From assembly GCF_000383595.1 (NCBI RefSeq), contig NZ_KB911581.1, positions 6,283,519 to 6,347,518 on the forward strand: 64,000 bases of DNA. Reading direction: 5' to 3'. The notes beneath the pieces were generated by a model. The model made no database searches. It saw nothing but the letters and a program-made list of their open reading frames with translations, and was not told where the DNA came from. Below are positions 17,157 to 25,567 of the stretch, piece after piece; positions within the stretch are counted from its first letter, which is position 1, and every line of letters begins with the position of its first letter. Source of the DNA: Streptomyces bottropensis ATCC 25435 (lineage in GTDB: Bacteria; Actinomycetota; Actinomycetes; Streptomycetales; Streptomycetaceae). The position numbers and the translations under genes are program-made.

Positions 17157-17674
17157 CCACCGGGACGACCCACTGGACGACGCGACCGGAGACGCCGGCC
17201 GACCGGGAGGGGGTGTACGCCGTCAACGCCGCCGCCTTCGAGACCGACGCGGAGGCCAGGCTCGTCGACGCGCTCCGCGAGGACCCCGGGGCCTGGCTGC
17301 CGGAGCTGTCCTACGTCGCCGAGGCGCCGGACGGCACGCTCGCGGCCTACGCGCTCATCACGCGCTGCCATGTGGACGAGGTCCCCGCGCTGGCGCTGGC
17401 GCCCGTCGCGGTGCTGCCGGACCGGCAGCGGCAGGGAGCGGGTGCGGCCGTCGTCCGCGCGGCACTGGAGGCGGCACGCGCGCGTGAGGAGGGGCTGGTC
17501 CTCGTCCTGGGGCATCCGGAGTACTACCCGCGCTTCGGCTTCGTACGTGCGTCCGAGTACGGCATCCGGCCGGGCTTCGACGTGCCGGACGCGGCGATGA
17601 TGGCGCTGGTGCTGGACGGTTCCGCGCCGGTGGCGCCCGGCACCCTCAGGTATCCGGCCGCCTTCGGGGTGTGA
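17147..17674 (+). CDS. GNAT acetyltransferase (YhbS-like)
   Basis: A 175-residue GNAT-fold protein. VAVLPDRQRQGAGAAVVRAAL holds the acetyl-CoA-binding QRQGAG loop; HPEYYPRFGFVRASEYGI is the C-terminal motif of the YhbS group. Substrate unknown. The GTG at 17147 lies within the end of the CDF gene, giving a 10-nt overlap and suggesting one transcript. No metal link is evident in the protein itself. Confidence 0.85.
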   Translation: MSLTTGTTHWTTRPETPADREGVYAVNAAAFETDAEARLVDALREDPGAWLPELSYVAEAPDGTLAAYALITRCHVDEVPALALAPVAVLPDRQRQGAGAAVVRAALEAARAREEGLVLVLGHPEYYPRFGFVRASEYGIRPGFDVPDAAMMALVLDGSAPVAPGTLRYPAAFGV

Positions 17675-17800
17675 CGCGCGGGCCTGGGCGTGTCTGCGGG
17701 CCGGGGCGGGCGGGTAGGACATGCGGGTTCGCGCGAAGTGCCGGGAGCGGCGGTTTCGTGCGGCAGACTTGAGGCTCGAAGAACGAGGCGAAGGATGGGC

Positions 17801-18394
17801 ATGCCGATCACACCTGCCACCGCGGTGCAGAGTTCGCAGAACGGGACCACGGAAGCGATCCTGCTGGAGCTGGTCGACGAGGACGGCACCACGATCGGCA
17901 CCGCGGAGAAGCTGGCCGCTCATCAACCGCCCGGTCAACTGCACCGGGCCTTCTCCGTGTTCCTGTTCGACGAGCGCGGGCGGCTGCTGCTCCAGCAGCG
18001 GGCCCTCGGCAAGTACCACTCCCCCGGCGTCTGGTCGAACACCTGCTGCGGGCACCCCTACCCGGGCGAGTCCCCCTTCGCGGCGGCCGCGCGGCGGACG
18101 CACGAGGAGCTGGGGGTCTCCCCGGCGCTGCTCGGCGAGGCGGGCACGGTCCGCTACAACCACCCGGACCCGGACTCGGGCCTGGTGGAGCAGGAGTTCA
18201 ACCATCTGTTCGTCGGTCTGCTGCAGGCCCCGCTGCGGCCGGACCCGGAGGAGGTCGGGGCCACCGCGTTCGTGACCCCGGGCGAGCTGGCGGAGCGGCA
18301 CGCCGAGGACATCTTCTCGGCCTGGTTCATGACGGTGCTGGACGCGGCCCGGCCGGCGGTCAGGGAGCTGACGGGTCCGGCCGCGGGCTGGTGA
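17801..18394 (+). CDS. idi: Isopentenyl-diphosphate isomerase, type I
   Basis: A 197-residue Nudix-like isomerase interconverting IPP and DMAPP. Catalytic cysteine in WSNTCCGHP, Nudix-like RRTHEELGV, and metal/glutamate site in LVEQEFNHLF are visible. The second ATG (17801) is chosen over 17795 because GAAGGA sits six bases before it and the resulting 197 residues match the usual actinobacterial length. It feeds isoprenoid synthesis, including the hopanoid operon at the left of the window. Confidence 0.95.
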   Translation: MPITPATAVQSSQNGTTEAILLELVDEDGTTIGTAEKLAAHQPPGQLHRAFSVFLFDERGRLLLQQRALGKYHSPGVWSNTCCGHPYPGESPFAAAARRTHEELGVSPALLGEAGTVRYNHPDPDSGLVEQEFNHLFVGLLQAPLRPDPEEVGATAFVTPGELAERHAEDIFSAWFMTVLDAARPAVRELTGPAAGW

Positions 18395-18400
18395 CGGCAC

Positions 18401-18416
18401 CGGGTCGGTGGACCCG
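18401..18416 (+). terminator. Small hairpin after idi
   Basis: CGGGTC, a 4-nt loop and GACCCG begin 7 nt past the idi stop, in the 42-nt gap to a convergent gene. Short and only moderately convincing. Confidence 0.35.
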
Positions 18417-18436
18417 ATCCGCGGACCGGTGATCAC

Positions 18437-18952
18437 TCACCCCTGGATCAGGTGTGCGGGTCTGAGCGGCAGGGCGGCCCAGATCACCTTGCCGCCGCTC
18501 GCGGTGTGCTCGACGTCGCAGACGCCGCCCGCCTCCAGCGTGATCTCGCGCACCAGCAGCAGACCGCGGCCGCCGAGGCGGCCGTGGTCGGTCTCCAGGG
18601 CGGTCGGGCGGTAGGGGTGGTTGTCCTCCACGGAGACCCGCACCCACTCCGCTCCGACGGCGACCTCGACGGCCAGCGTGGGCGACAGGAGCGCCGCGTG
18701 TTTGACGGCGTTCGTCACCAGCTCGGAGACGATCAGCAGAAGTCCTTGGACGAGGTCGTCCGAGATCGGCACACCCTGACGGGCGAGCAGGTCCCGGACG
18801 GCGCGCCGCGCCTGCGGCACCGAGGCGTCGACGGCGGCAGCGGTGAACCGCCAGACCCCTTCGTAGGGCAGTGGCTCCGGCGGACCCGGGTCCTCGGAGC
18901 CGTGCCCGCCGCCGTCAGGGCGTGGGTCGCTCCCGCGCCCTTGGTCGTCCAT
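18437..18952 (-). CDS. ATP-binding anti-sigma-type regulator (HATPase_c_2)
   Basis: A 171-residue single-domain GHKL ATPase of the RsbW/SpoIIAB-like kind that is abundant in Streptomyces. N-box ELVTNAVKHA, G1-like DNHPYRP and G2-like GRGLLLV are in order. Such proteins bind and may phosphorylate anti-anti-sigma factors; no partner lies next to it. The ATG at 18952 is preceded by GGTGG; a longer frame to 19243 is open but its composition is not coding-like. Confidence 0.8.
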   Translation of the reverse strand: MDDQGRGSDPRPDGGGHGSEDPGPPEPLPYEGVWRFTAAAVDASVPQARRAVRDLLARQGVPISDDLVQGLLLIVSELVTNAVKHAALLSPTLAVEVAVGAEWVRVSVEDNHPYRPTALETDHGRLGGRGLLLVREITLEAGGVCDVEHTASGGKVIWAALPLRPAHLIQG

Positions 18953-19050
18953 CGTCCGGTCGCCACCCTTGCGCTCGATTGTCACCACATGTCGAGTGTT
19001 GGTAACGGAGCGCCGAGCACGGAGGACTGAACAGAAGTCAGCGCGTATCG

Positions 19051-19089
19051 ACGACTTTCGGATCGTTCGCGAGCGAATGAGTAAGTCGT
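19051..19089. promoter_or_regulatory. Imperfect dyad between divergent genes
   Basis: ACGACTT at 19051-19057 and AAGTCGT at 19083-19089 form a 7-bp inverted repeat around the near-palindromic core TTCGCGAGCGAA. It lies between the ATP-binding gene and the enoyl-CoA hydratase gene (gap 18953-19241). It could be a regulator site or an RNA hairpin. Nothing else is recognisable in this gap. Confidence 0.3.
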
Positions 19090-19241
19090 GCGACCGTCTT
19101 TGTTCGACACTTGTCCCTTGCGGAACTATTCGGGTTGTACGGGTATGACGCCGAAGCCGGTGGCGCGCCGACCGGAGCGCCCGCCGGGCCCGCGACGGGG
19201 CCCCGCTCGTACGCGCGCGAGGGGTGGCTAGCATCCGGTGC

Positions 19242-19985
19242 ATGGAGCCTCAGCTGCTGGAATCCGTCGCCGACGGGGTCGCGACCGTCGTCGTCCACCA
19301 CCCGGCCAAGCGCAATGCCATGACGGCCGGGATGTGGCGGGCGCTGCCCCCGCTGCTCGACCGGCTGGGCGCCGACCCCGGTGTACGGGCCCTGGTGCTC
19401 ACCGGGGAGGGCGACACGTTCTGCGCGGGCGCCGACATCTCCACGCTGCGGGAGGCCCCGGGCGAGGCCCAGGAGCTGGCGGGTCGTGCCGAGGAGGCCC
19501 TCGCCGCCTTCGCCAAGCCGACCCTCGCGGCGATCCGGGGCCACTGCGTGGGCGGCGGCTCGCAACTGGCGGCGGCCTGCGATCTGCGGTTCGCGGAGGA
19601 GGGGGCGCTGTTCGGGATCACTCCGGCGAAGCTGGGGCTCGTCTACCCGGCCTCCTCCACGCGGCGGCTGGTGTCGCTGGTCGGGCCGGGCACCGCCAAG
19701 TACCTGCTGTTCTCGGGTGAGTTGATCGACGCGGAGCGCGCACTGCGCACGGGGCTGGTGGACGAGGTGCTGCGCGTGGGCGAACTCGCCGGTCGTCTCG
19801 CGGAGTTCACCCGGGTGCTGGTCTCGCGCTCCCGGCTGACGCAGGCGGCGGCCAAGGAGTTCGCGAACGGCCGCACCGACCGCGACGCCCACTGGGCCGA
19901 GCAGGCACGCGGCAGCGCCGACGCCGCGGAGGGCGTCGCCGCGTTCCTGGAACGCCGGCAGCCCCGGTTCACCTGGACGGTCTGA
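19242..19985 (+). CDS. Enoyl-CoA hydratase/isomerase family protein
   Basis: A 247-residue crotonase-fold protein. The oxyanion-hole segments FCAGADISTL and RGHCVGGGSQLAAACDLRFA are present, followed by FGITPAKLGLVYPASST, where the second glutamate of true hydratases is replaced by other residues. The reaction may therefore be isomerisation or another crotonase chemistry. The first in-frame start would be GTG 19224; ATG 19242 is preferred. It ends 17 nt from a convergent gene. Confidence 0.85.
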   Translation: MEPQLLESVADGVATVVVHHPAKRNAMTAGMWRALPPLLDRLGADPGVRALVLTGEGDTFCAGADISTLREAPGEAQELAGRAEEALAAFAKPTLAAIRGHCVGGGSQLAAACDLRFAEEGALFGITPAKLGLVYPASSTRRLVSLVGPGTAKYLLFSGELIDAERALRTGLVDEVLRVGELAGRLAEFTRVLVSRSRLTQAAAKEFANGRTDRDAHWAEQARGSADAAEGVAAFLERRQPRFTWTV

Positions 19986-20002
19986 GGGGCGGCCGGCAGC
20001 GG

Positions 20003-20638
20003 TCACATCAGGGCGAAGCGGCTGTTGGTGCGGAACTCCTCCACCAGGTGGGCGGGGGCCTTGTGCGGGGCGCCGGCGTCGTAGGGCGGCTGCGGGTCGT
20101 ACTCGGTCATCAGCTGGACGGCCTGGGCGTGTTCGTCGCCCGCGATCCGGCCCACCAGGGTCAGGCCCATGTCGATGCCGGAGGAGACCCCGGCCGCGGT
20201 GACGTACTTGCCGTCGAACACGACCCGCTCCCCCGTGGGCTCGGCGCCGTACTGCTTGAGGAAGTCCAGCGCCAGCCAGTGCGAGGTGGCCCGGCGGCCT
20301 TCGAGGAGACCGGCGCCGGCCAGCAGCAGGGAGCCGGTGCACACGGAGGTCGTCCAGGCGCTGGTGCGGTCGGCCGTGCGCAGCCACGCGAGGAGGGTCT
20401 CGTTCTCCATCTGCGCGAACTGGCCGGGACCGCCCGGCACCACGACGATGTCCGGACTCGGGACCTCGGCGAGGGTCCTGTCGGCCGTGAGCGCGAGGGC
20501 GCCGGTGTCGGAGCGGACCGGGCCCCTCTCCTCGGCGACGAAGACGAGTTCGGCGTCGGGCAGACGGCCGAGGGTCTCGTAGGGGCCCACCGCGTCGAGG
20601 GCGGTGAAGCGGTCGAAGAGGACGATGGCGATCTGCAT
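20003..20638 (-). CDS. DJ-1/PfpI family protein
   Basis: A 211-residue type-1 glutamine-amidotransferase-like protein. The nucleophile elbow with its reactive cysteine is TTSVCTGSLLL, and the fold begins IAIVLFDRFTALDAVGPYE. Many relatives are isonitrile hydratase-like or have unknown substrates. It lies 10 nt downstream of a GlxA-type regulator that carries a related domain, so the two probably arose by duplication and may be co-expressed. Confidence 0.85.
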   Translation of the reverse strand: MQIAIVLFDRFTALDAVGPYETLGRLPDAELVFVAEERGPVRSDTGALALTADRTLAEVPSPDIVVVPGGPGQFAQMENETLLAWLRTADRTSAWTTSVCTGSLLLAGAGLLEGRRATSHWLALDFLKQYGAEPTGERVVFDGKYVTAAGVSSGIDMGLTLVGRIAGDEHAQAVQLMTEYDPQPPYDAGAPHKAPAHLVEEFRTNSRFALM

Positions 20639-20648
20639 GGGATCCCTT

Positions 20649-21608
20649 TCAGTGGGTGGGGGCGGAGGCCGGGCGGAAGCGGCGGCGGTACTCCGCCGGG
20701 GAGGCGCCGAGGGCCTTCACGAAGGCGCGGCGCATGGCCTCGGCGGTGCCGTAGCCGCAGGTGCGGGAGATCTCCTCGACGCCGTCGGCGGTGTCCTCCA
20801 GGAGGCGGCGCGCGTGTTCGAGGCGGACGCGGTCCACGTATCGGCCCGGGGTCATGCCCGTCTCGGCCCGGAAGGCGCGGGCGAAGTGGCGGGGTGAGAG
20901 CCGGGCGCGGGCGGCCAGGCGCTCGACCCCCAGGTCGGCTGCGGGATGCTCGGTGATCCACTGCTGGACGTCGCGGAGCGGCTCCCGCTTGGCCGTCTGG
21001 GCGGCCAGCTGGGCGCTGAACTGGGCCTGGTTGCCCGGTCTGCGGAGGAAGACGACGAGGTGGCGGGCGATGGTGAGGGCCGCGTCGCGGCCGATGTCCT
21101 CCTCGACGAGCGCGAGGGCCAGGTCGATGCCGGAGGTGACACCGGCGGAGGTGGCGATGTCGCCGTCGCGGACGAAGATGGGGTCGGGGTCGACCTCGAT
21201 CGCCGGGTGGTGGCGGGCCAGGGTGTCGCAGTACGCCCAGTGGGTGGTGGCCCGGCGGCCGTCCAGCAGGCCCGCCTCGGCGAGCAGGATCGCGCCGGTG
21301 CAGACCGAGACCAGGCGCTTTGCGCGCGGGCCGTGCTCGCGCAGCCAGGCGACGGTCTCGGGGGCGGGGCTGCGGGTGCCCTGGCCTCCGGGGACCAGCA
21401 GGGTGTGCGGGGTGGGTGCGGCGGCGAGGGAGTGGTCGGGGACGAGGGTGAGCCCGCTGGAGGTGCGCACGGGCGTGCCGTCCAGGGAGGCCGTGACGAT
21501 GCGGTACGTCCCCGGAGTGTGCTGTTCCGCGCCGGCGAAGACCTCCAGCGGGCCCGTGACGTCGAGGCTCTGCACGCCGTCGAAGAGGACGACCAGGACA
21601 GTTCGCAT
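20649..21608 (-). CDS. GlxA-type AraC family regulator
   Basis: A 319-residue protein: DJ-1/PfpI-like sensory domain (residues about 1-190, elbow VSVCTGAILL) and a C-terminal AraC double helix-turn-helix (ARLSPRHFARAFRAETGMTPG, then ISRTCGYGTAEAMRRAF). It probably controls the downstream DJ-1 gene and possibly the divergent gene. The ATG at 21608 begins the conserved domain. An upstream extension to 21671 is open but not family-like. Confidence 0.88.
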   Translation of the reverse strand: MRTVLVVLFDGVQSLDVTGPLEVFAGAEQHTPGTYRIVTASLDGTPVRTSSGLTLVPDHSLAAAPTPHTLLVPGGQGTRSPAPETVAWLREHGPRAKRLVSVCTGAILLAEAGLLDGRRATTHWAYCDTLARHHPAIEVDPDPIFVRDGDIATSAGVTSGIDLALALVEEDIGRDAALTIARHLVVFLRRPGNQAQFSAQLAAQTAKREPLRDVQQWITEHPAADLGVERLAARARLSPRHFARAFRAETGMTPGRYVDRVRLEHARRLLEDTADGVEEISRTCGYGTAEAMRRAFVKALGASPAEYRRRFRPASAPTH

Positions 21609-21707
21609 GTCATCGATTCTTGGGCGGGCGGGGCATGGCCGCAATGACGAGCACCCCTCCTTTCCTGCCATGGACGAAAAGACGGGCGGTCCGACTCCCC
21701 ACGACCT

Positions 21708-21723
21708 ACTAACCGGTCGGTAA
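21708..21723. promoter_or_regulatory. Possible operator before the SCO6745-family gene
   Basis: CTAACCGGTCGGTAAC lies against the start codon of the plus-strand gene and resembles half-symmetric TetR-type operators (ACCGGTCGGT). It is within the 116-bp divergent gap to the GlxA regulator. No experiment or local TetR gene supports it. Confidence 0.25.
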
Positions 21724-21724
21724 C

Positions 21725-22600
21725 ATGCCCGCCATGACCTCCTCTCTGCCGGACCGCGCCGGGCGGCGCTGCCATGGTTTCCTCAATCCCTTCCACTCCG
21801 CGCACTACTTCTCGCCGGACCTCGGCCGGGAGCTGGCCGCCGTGGGGGTGAAGCACCCGCAGGCGGCGTACTTCGCGGTGCGGGCCGCGGCCATGGGCCC
21901 GGTCGGCGCGGGCGTGGTGACGGCGACGTTCTTCAACTTCCGTCATGAGCTGGTCGCGGAGCACGTGCCCGCCGTGTGGGAGGCCGCCGCGCCTCCGGCG
22001 GTGCTGGCGGCCCGTGAACGCGCCGTCGACGCCACGCTGCGGCGGCTGCTCGGTGAGGAGCTGATCGCCTCCGAGGAACTGGCCGAGGCGGCGCGGCTGG
22101 CCCTGCGCGCCACCGAGGCGTGCACGAGGACCGCGCGCCCCCTGTATGCCGCGCACGCTGATCTCCCCGTACCCGAGCGCCCCCACCTCGCGCTCTGGCA
22201 CGCGGCCACGCTGCTGCGCGAGCACCGGGGCGACGGGCATCTCGCGGTGCTCCTCGACGCCGGTCTGGATCCGGTGGAGGCGCTGGCCAGCCACACGGCG
22301 ACCGGCAAGGGCATGTCCCCGAAGTGGGCCGCCGGCACACGCGGCTGGAGCCGGGACGAGTGGGACACCGCGCTCACCCGGCTCCGGGAGCGCGGGCTGA
22401 CCGACGGCGACGGCGAACTGACGGAGGCGGGTGTGGCCCTGCGCCGGAACATCGAGGACGCCACGGACCGGCTCGACCTGGCGCCGTACGAGCATCTGGG
22501 CGCGGCCGGGGTGGAGCGGCTCACCGAGCTGATGAGCACACTGGTGACGACCATGCTCGCCGCGGGGGCGTTCCCGGCGGGGATGACCGGCAAGGGCTGA
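21725..22600 (+). CDS. SCO6745 family protein
   Basis: A 291-residue, mostly helical, cytosolic protein. Its start (CHGFLNPFHSAHYFSPDLGREL) and middle (ATGKGMSPKWAAGTRGWSRDEW) match what I recall of the actinobacterial SCO6745 family. No catalytic motif is obvious. The segment around residues 205-245 (WDTALTRLRERGLTDGDGEL) looks like a winged-helix MarR-type recognition region, so DNA binding is possible. ATG at 21725 or 21734 could start it. Confidence 0.7.
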   Translation: MPAMTSSLPDRAGRRCHGFLNPFHSAHYFSPDLGRELAAVGVKHPQAAYFAVRAAAMGPVGAGVVTATFFNFRHELVAEHVPAVWEAAAPPAVLAARERAVDATLRRLLGEELIASEELAEAARLALRATEACTRTARPLYAAHADLPVPERPHLALWHAATLLREHRGDGHLAVLLDAGLDPVEALASHTATGKGMSPKWAAGTRGWSRDEWDTALTRLRERGLTDGDGELTEAGVALRRNIEDATDRLDLAPYEHLGAAGVERLTELMSTLVTTMLAAGAFPAGMTGKG

Positions 22601-22685
22601 TCCGAACGGTTCAGGCATGAACGACGGCGGACGCGGTACCCGATCAGTCCTGGCCCAGCCAGCCGGGAAACGAAAGGGGAAGTAC

Positions 22686-22829
22686 GTGTTCCGTGCCATC
22701 GCAGACGTGTTGCGACAGATCGGTGGGGCCATCGCGACGGTGGTCACGCTGCCGTTCCGGGCCGTGGCCCGGCTCTTCGGCGGCGCGTCGAGTTCGACGC
22801 GCGGCGGCGGGCGGGCCCGTCGGGCCTGA
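22686..22829 (+). CDS. LPFR motif small protein
   Basis: A 47-residue peptide starting at GTG 22686 behind GGGGA at good spacing. It has an amphipathic helix (RAIADVLRQIGGAIATVV), the LPFR motif, and a basic, glycine-rich tail. I recall this as a recognised family of tiny streptomycete proteins of unknown function. The amphipathic helix and basic tail suggest membrane association. A longer reading from ATG 22617 exists but lacks support. A strong hairpin follows. Confidence 0.75.
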   Translation: MFRAIADVLRQIGGAIATVVTLPFRAVARLFGGASSSTRGGGRARRA

Positions 22830-22847
22830 GACGGCCGAGTGGACCTC

Positions 22848-22880
22848 GGGAGCCGGACGCGAGCGACGCGTCCGGCTCCC
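22848..22880 (+). terminator. Terminator after the LPFR gene
   Basis: A perfect 14-bp inverted repeat (GGGAGCCGGACGCG and its complement) with a 5-nt loop, 19 nt past the stop. It insulates the downstream tex gene. Confidence 0.8.
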
Positions 22881-23048
22881 CGTGCGTCCGGACCGTCCCT
22901 TCCGGCCACGTCCCTTCCGGCCACGTCCTGTCCGGTCCGGGTCCGGTCCGCCCGTCCCGGTCGACGAGTCTCACGGCCTGAGCCCCCGCTGTCGGTGCCA
23001 CCTGCCACAATTGCCGCGCAACCCCAGTGGAGAAGGCGGTACGGGAAC

Positions 23049-25442
23049 GTGACGACACCCCTCGTAGGGTCCATCGAAGGCAGGATCGCCGAGGAACTCG
23101 GCGTACGGGAGCGGCAGGTCAGAGCCGCGGTGGAGCTGCTCGACGGCGGTTCGACCGTGCCCTTCATCGCCCGCTACCGCAAGGAAGCGACGGAGATGCT
23201 CGACGACGCGCAGCTGCGCACGCTGGAGGAGCGGCTGCGCTATCTGCGGGAGCTGGAGGAGCGGCGGACGGCGATCCTCGACTCGGTGCGCGAGCAGGGC
23301 AAGCTGACGCCGGAGGTCGAGGCGCAGATCCGTGCCGCGGAGACCAAGGCACGGCTGGAGGACATCTACCTCCCCTTCAAGCCCAAGCGGCGCACGAAGG
23401 CGCAGATCGCCCGGGAGGCGGGCCTCGAACCGCTGGCCGAGGGACTGCTCGGCGACCCGACGATCGAGCCGTCGGCCGCCGCCGCGGCGTTCGTGGACGC
23501 CGACAAGGGCGTCGCCGATCCGCAGGCCGCGCTGGACGGCGCGCGGGCGATCCTCACCGAACGGTTCTCGGAGGACGCCGACCTGATCGGCGAACTGCGC
23601 GAGCGCATGTGGGTACGGGGGCGGCTGGCCGCCAAGGTGAAGGACGGCAAGGAGGAGGCGGGCGCCAAGTTCGCCGACTACTTCGACTTCGCGGAGCCGT
23701 TCACCGATCTGCCCTCCCACCGCATCCTGGCGATGCTGCGCGGTGAGAAGGAGGACGTCCTCGATCTCGTCCTGGAGCCCGAGGAGCCCTCCGAGCAGCC
23801 CGGTCCCTCGTCCTACGAGGGGATCGTCGCCCATCGCTTCCAGATCGCCGACCGCGGGCGCCCCGGTGACAAGTGGCTGACGGACACGGTCCGTTGGGCC
23901 TGGCGGACCCGGATCCTCGTCCACCTCGGCATCGATCTGCGGCTGCGGCTGCGGACGGCCGCCGAGGACGAGGCGGTGAACGTGTTCGCGGCGAACCTGC
24001 GCGACCTGCTCCTCGCCGCCCCCGCCGGCACCCGCGCGACGCTCGGCCTCGACCCCGGTTTCCGTACGGGCGTGAAGGTCGCCGTGGTGGACGCGACCGG
24101 CAAGGTCGTGGCGACCGACGTGATCTACCCGCACGTCCCGGCCAACAAGTGGGACGAGGCCATCGCGAAGCTGGCGCGGCTCGCCAAGGAGCACGCGGTC
24201 GACCTGATCGCGATCGGCAACGGCACGGCCTCCCGCGAGACCGACAAGCTGGCCGGTGAACTGATCACCAAGCACCCGGAGTTGAAGCTCACCAAGGTGA
24301 TGGTGTCCGAGGCCGGCGCATCCGTGTACTCGGCGTCGGCGTTCGCCTCGCAGGAGCTGCCGGGCATGGACGTCTCGCTGCGTGGCGCCGTGTCCATCGC
24401 GCGCCGCCTCCAGGACCCGCTGGCCGAGCTGGTGAAGATCGACCCGAAGTCCATCGGTGTCGGGCAGTACCAGCACGACCTGTCCGAGGTGAAGCTGTCG
24501 CGTTCACTGGACGCGGTGGTGGAGGACTGCGTGAACGGGGTGGGTGTGGACGTGAACACGGCTTCCGCGCCGCTCCTCGCGCGTGTGTCCGGCATCTCCT
24601 CCGGCCTCGCCGAGAACATCGTGACCCACCGCGACGCCAACGGCCCCTTCACGTCGCGTTCCCAGCTGAAGGGCGTGGCGCGGCTCGGTCCGAAAGCGTA
24701 CGAGCAGTGCGCGGGGTTCCTGCGGATCCGGGGCGGCGACGACCCGCTGGACGCGTCCAGCGTGCACCCGGAGGCGTACCCCGTCGTACGGCGGATGGTG
24801 AAGACCTCCGGCCAGGAGGTGGCGGCGCTCATCGGCAACACGGAGGTGCTGCGGTCGCTCAGGCCCGCGGACTTCGTGGACGAGACCTTCGGTCTGCCGA
24901 CCGTGTCGGACATCCTGAAGGAGCTGGAGAAGCCGGGGCGTGACCCCCGGCCGGCCTTCAAGACGGCCACCTTCAAGGAGGGCGTGGAGAAGATCTCCGA
25001 CCTGGTGTCCGGGATGGTGCTGGAGGGGGTCGTGACGAACGTGGCGGCCTTCGGGGCGTTCATCGACATCGGTGTCCACCAGGACGGTCTGGCGCATGTC
25101 TCCGCGCTGTCCAAGACGTTCGTGAAGGATCCGCGGGATGTGGTGAAGCCCGGGGACATCGTGAAGGTGAAGGTGCTCGACGTCGACATTCCGCGGAAGC
25201 GGATCTCTCTGACGCTGCGGCTCGATGACGAGGCGGCGGCGAAGGGGCAGGGCGGCGCGGGGCAGTCGGGCGGGGGGTCTCGGCCTCAGCGTGGGGGGCG
25301 TGGGTCCCAGCCGCCCCGGCAGCAGGGGCGTGGGGGTGGGGGCGGTGGGTCCCGGCAGGGGGCTGGGGCTCCCGCGCCCTCCAACAGTGCGATGGCTGAT
25401 GCGTTGCGGCGGGCGGGGTTGGTGGACAAGAAGCGGCGGTGA
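23049..25442 (+). CDS. tex: Tex family S1 RNA-binding transcription accessory protein
   Basis: A 797-residue protein, normal for Tex. In order: helical N-terminal region with FIARYRKEATEMLDD, YqgF/RNase H-like domain (LGLDPGFRTGVKVAVVD), helix-hairpin-helix domains (VNTASAPLLARVSGIS), and a C-terminal S1 domain (GMVLEGVVTNVAAFGAFIDI). A Gly/Arg/Gln-rich tail of about 60 residues adds further RNA affinity. Tex is implicated in transcription-translation processes. GTG at 23049 begins the conserved domain and follows a purine-rich stretch. The last 200 bases have less regular codon usage. Confidence 0.94.
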   Translation: MTTPLVGSIEGRIAEELGVRERQVRAAVELLDGGSTVPFIARYRKEATEMLDDAQLRTLEERLRYLRELEERRTAILDSVREQGKLTPEVEAQIRAAETKARLEDIYLPFKPKRRTKAQIAREAGLEPLAEGLLGDPTIEPSAAAAAFVDADKGVADPQAALDGARAILTERFSEDADLIGELRERMWVRGRLAAKVKDGKEEAGAKFADYFDFAEPFTDLPSHRILAMLRGEKEDVLDLVLEPEEPSEQPGPSSYEGIVAHRFQIADRGRPGDKWLTDTVRWAWRTRILVHLGIDLRLRLRTAAEDEAVNVFAANLRDLLLAAPAGTRATLGLDPGFRTGVKVAVVDATGKVVATDVIYPHVPANKWDEAIAKLARLAKEHAVDLIAIGNGTASRETDKLAGELITKHPELKLTKVMVSEAGASVYSASAFASQELPGMDVSLRGAVSIARRLQDPLAELVKIDPKSIGVGQYQHDLSEVKLSRSLDAVVEDCVNGVGVDVNTASAPLLARVSGISSGLAENIVTHRDANGPFTSRSQLKGVARLGPKAYEQCAGFLRIRGGDDPLDASSVHPEAYPVVRRMVKTSGQEVAALIGNTEVLRSLRPADFVDETFGLPTVSDILKELEKPGRDPRPAFKTATFKEGVEKISDLVSGMVLEGVVTNVAAFGAFIDIGVHQDGLAHVSALSKTFVKDPRDVVKPGDIVKVKVLDVDIPRKRISLTLRLDDEAAAKGQGGAGQSGGGSRPQRGGRGSQPPRQQGRGGGGGGSRQGAGAPAPSNSAMADALRRAGLVDKKRR

Positions 25443-25446
25443 GTGT

Positions 25447-25472
25447 GGCGGCGGGGGTTCGCCCCCGCCGCC
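25447..25472 (+). terminator. UUCG-loop terminator of tex
   Basis: An 11-bp perfect stem (GGCGGCGGGGG and its complement) capped by TTCG starts 5 nt after the tex stop. It overlaps the dispersed repeat described next. Confidence 0.85.
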
Positions 25473-25545
25473 CCTACACGTCCCTCCCCCACCAGCAGGG
25501 CCTGGGCTTTTAGGGGCGCGGGGAACTGCGCGACCAGCCCCCGCT
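25458..25545. repeat. Dispersed intergenic repeat, copy A
   Basis: Positions 25458-25495 match 36528-36565 with one mismatch in 38. A second module beginning at 25512 (AGGGGCGCGGGGAACTGCGC) matches sequence near 36639. Both copies fill the gap between convergent genes. This type of element recurs at gene ends in Streptomyces, to my memory. Confidence 0.75.
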
Positions 25546-25567
25546 CAGCCGCAGTCGACAGCGGTGC

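Noticed and set aside
16133..17674. A 513-codon plus-strand frame
   Set aside because: The first two-thirds lie over the CDF gene in another frame. Only the part from GTG 17147 has GNAT motifs.
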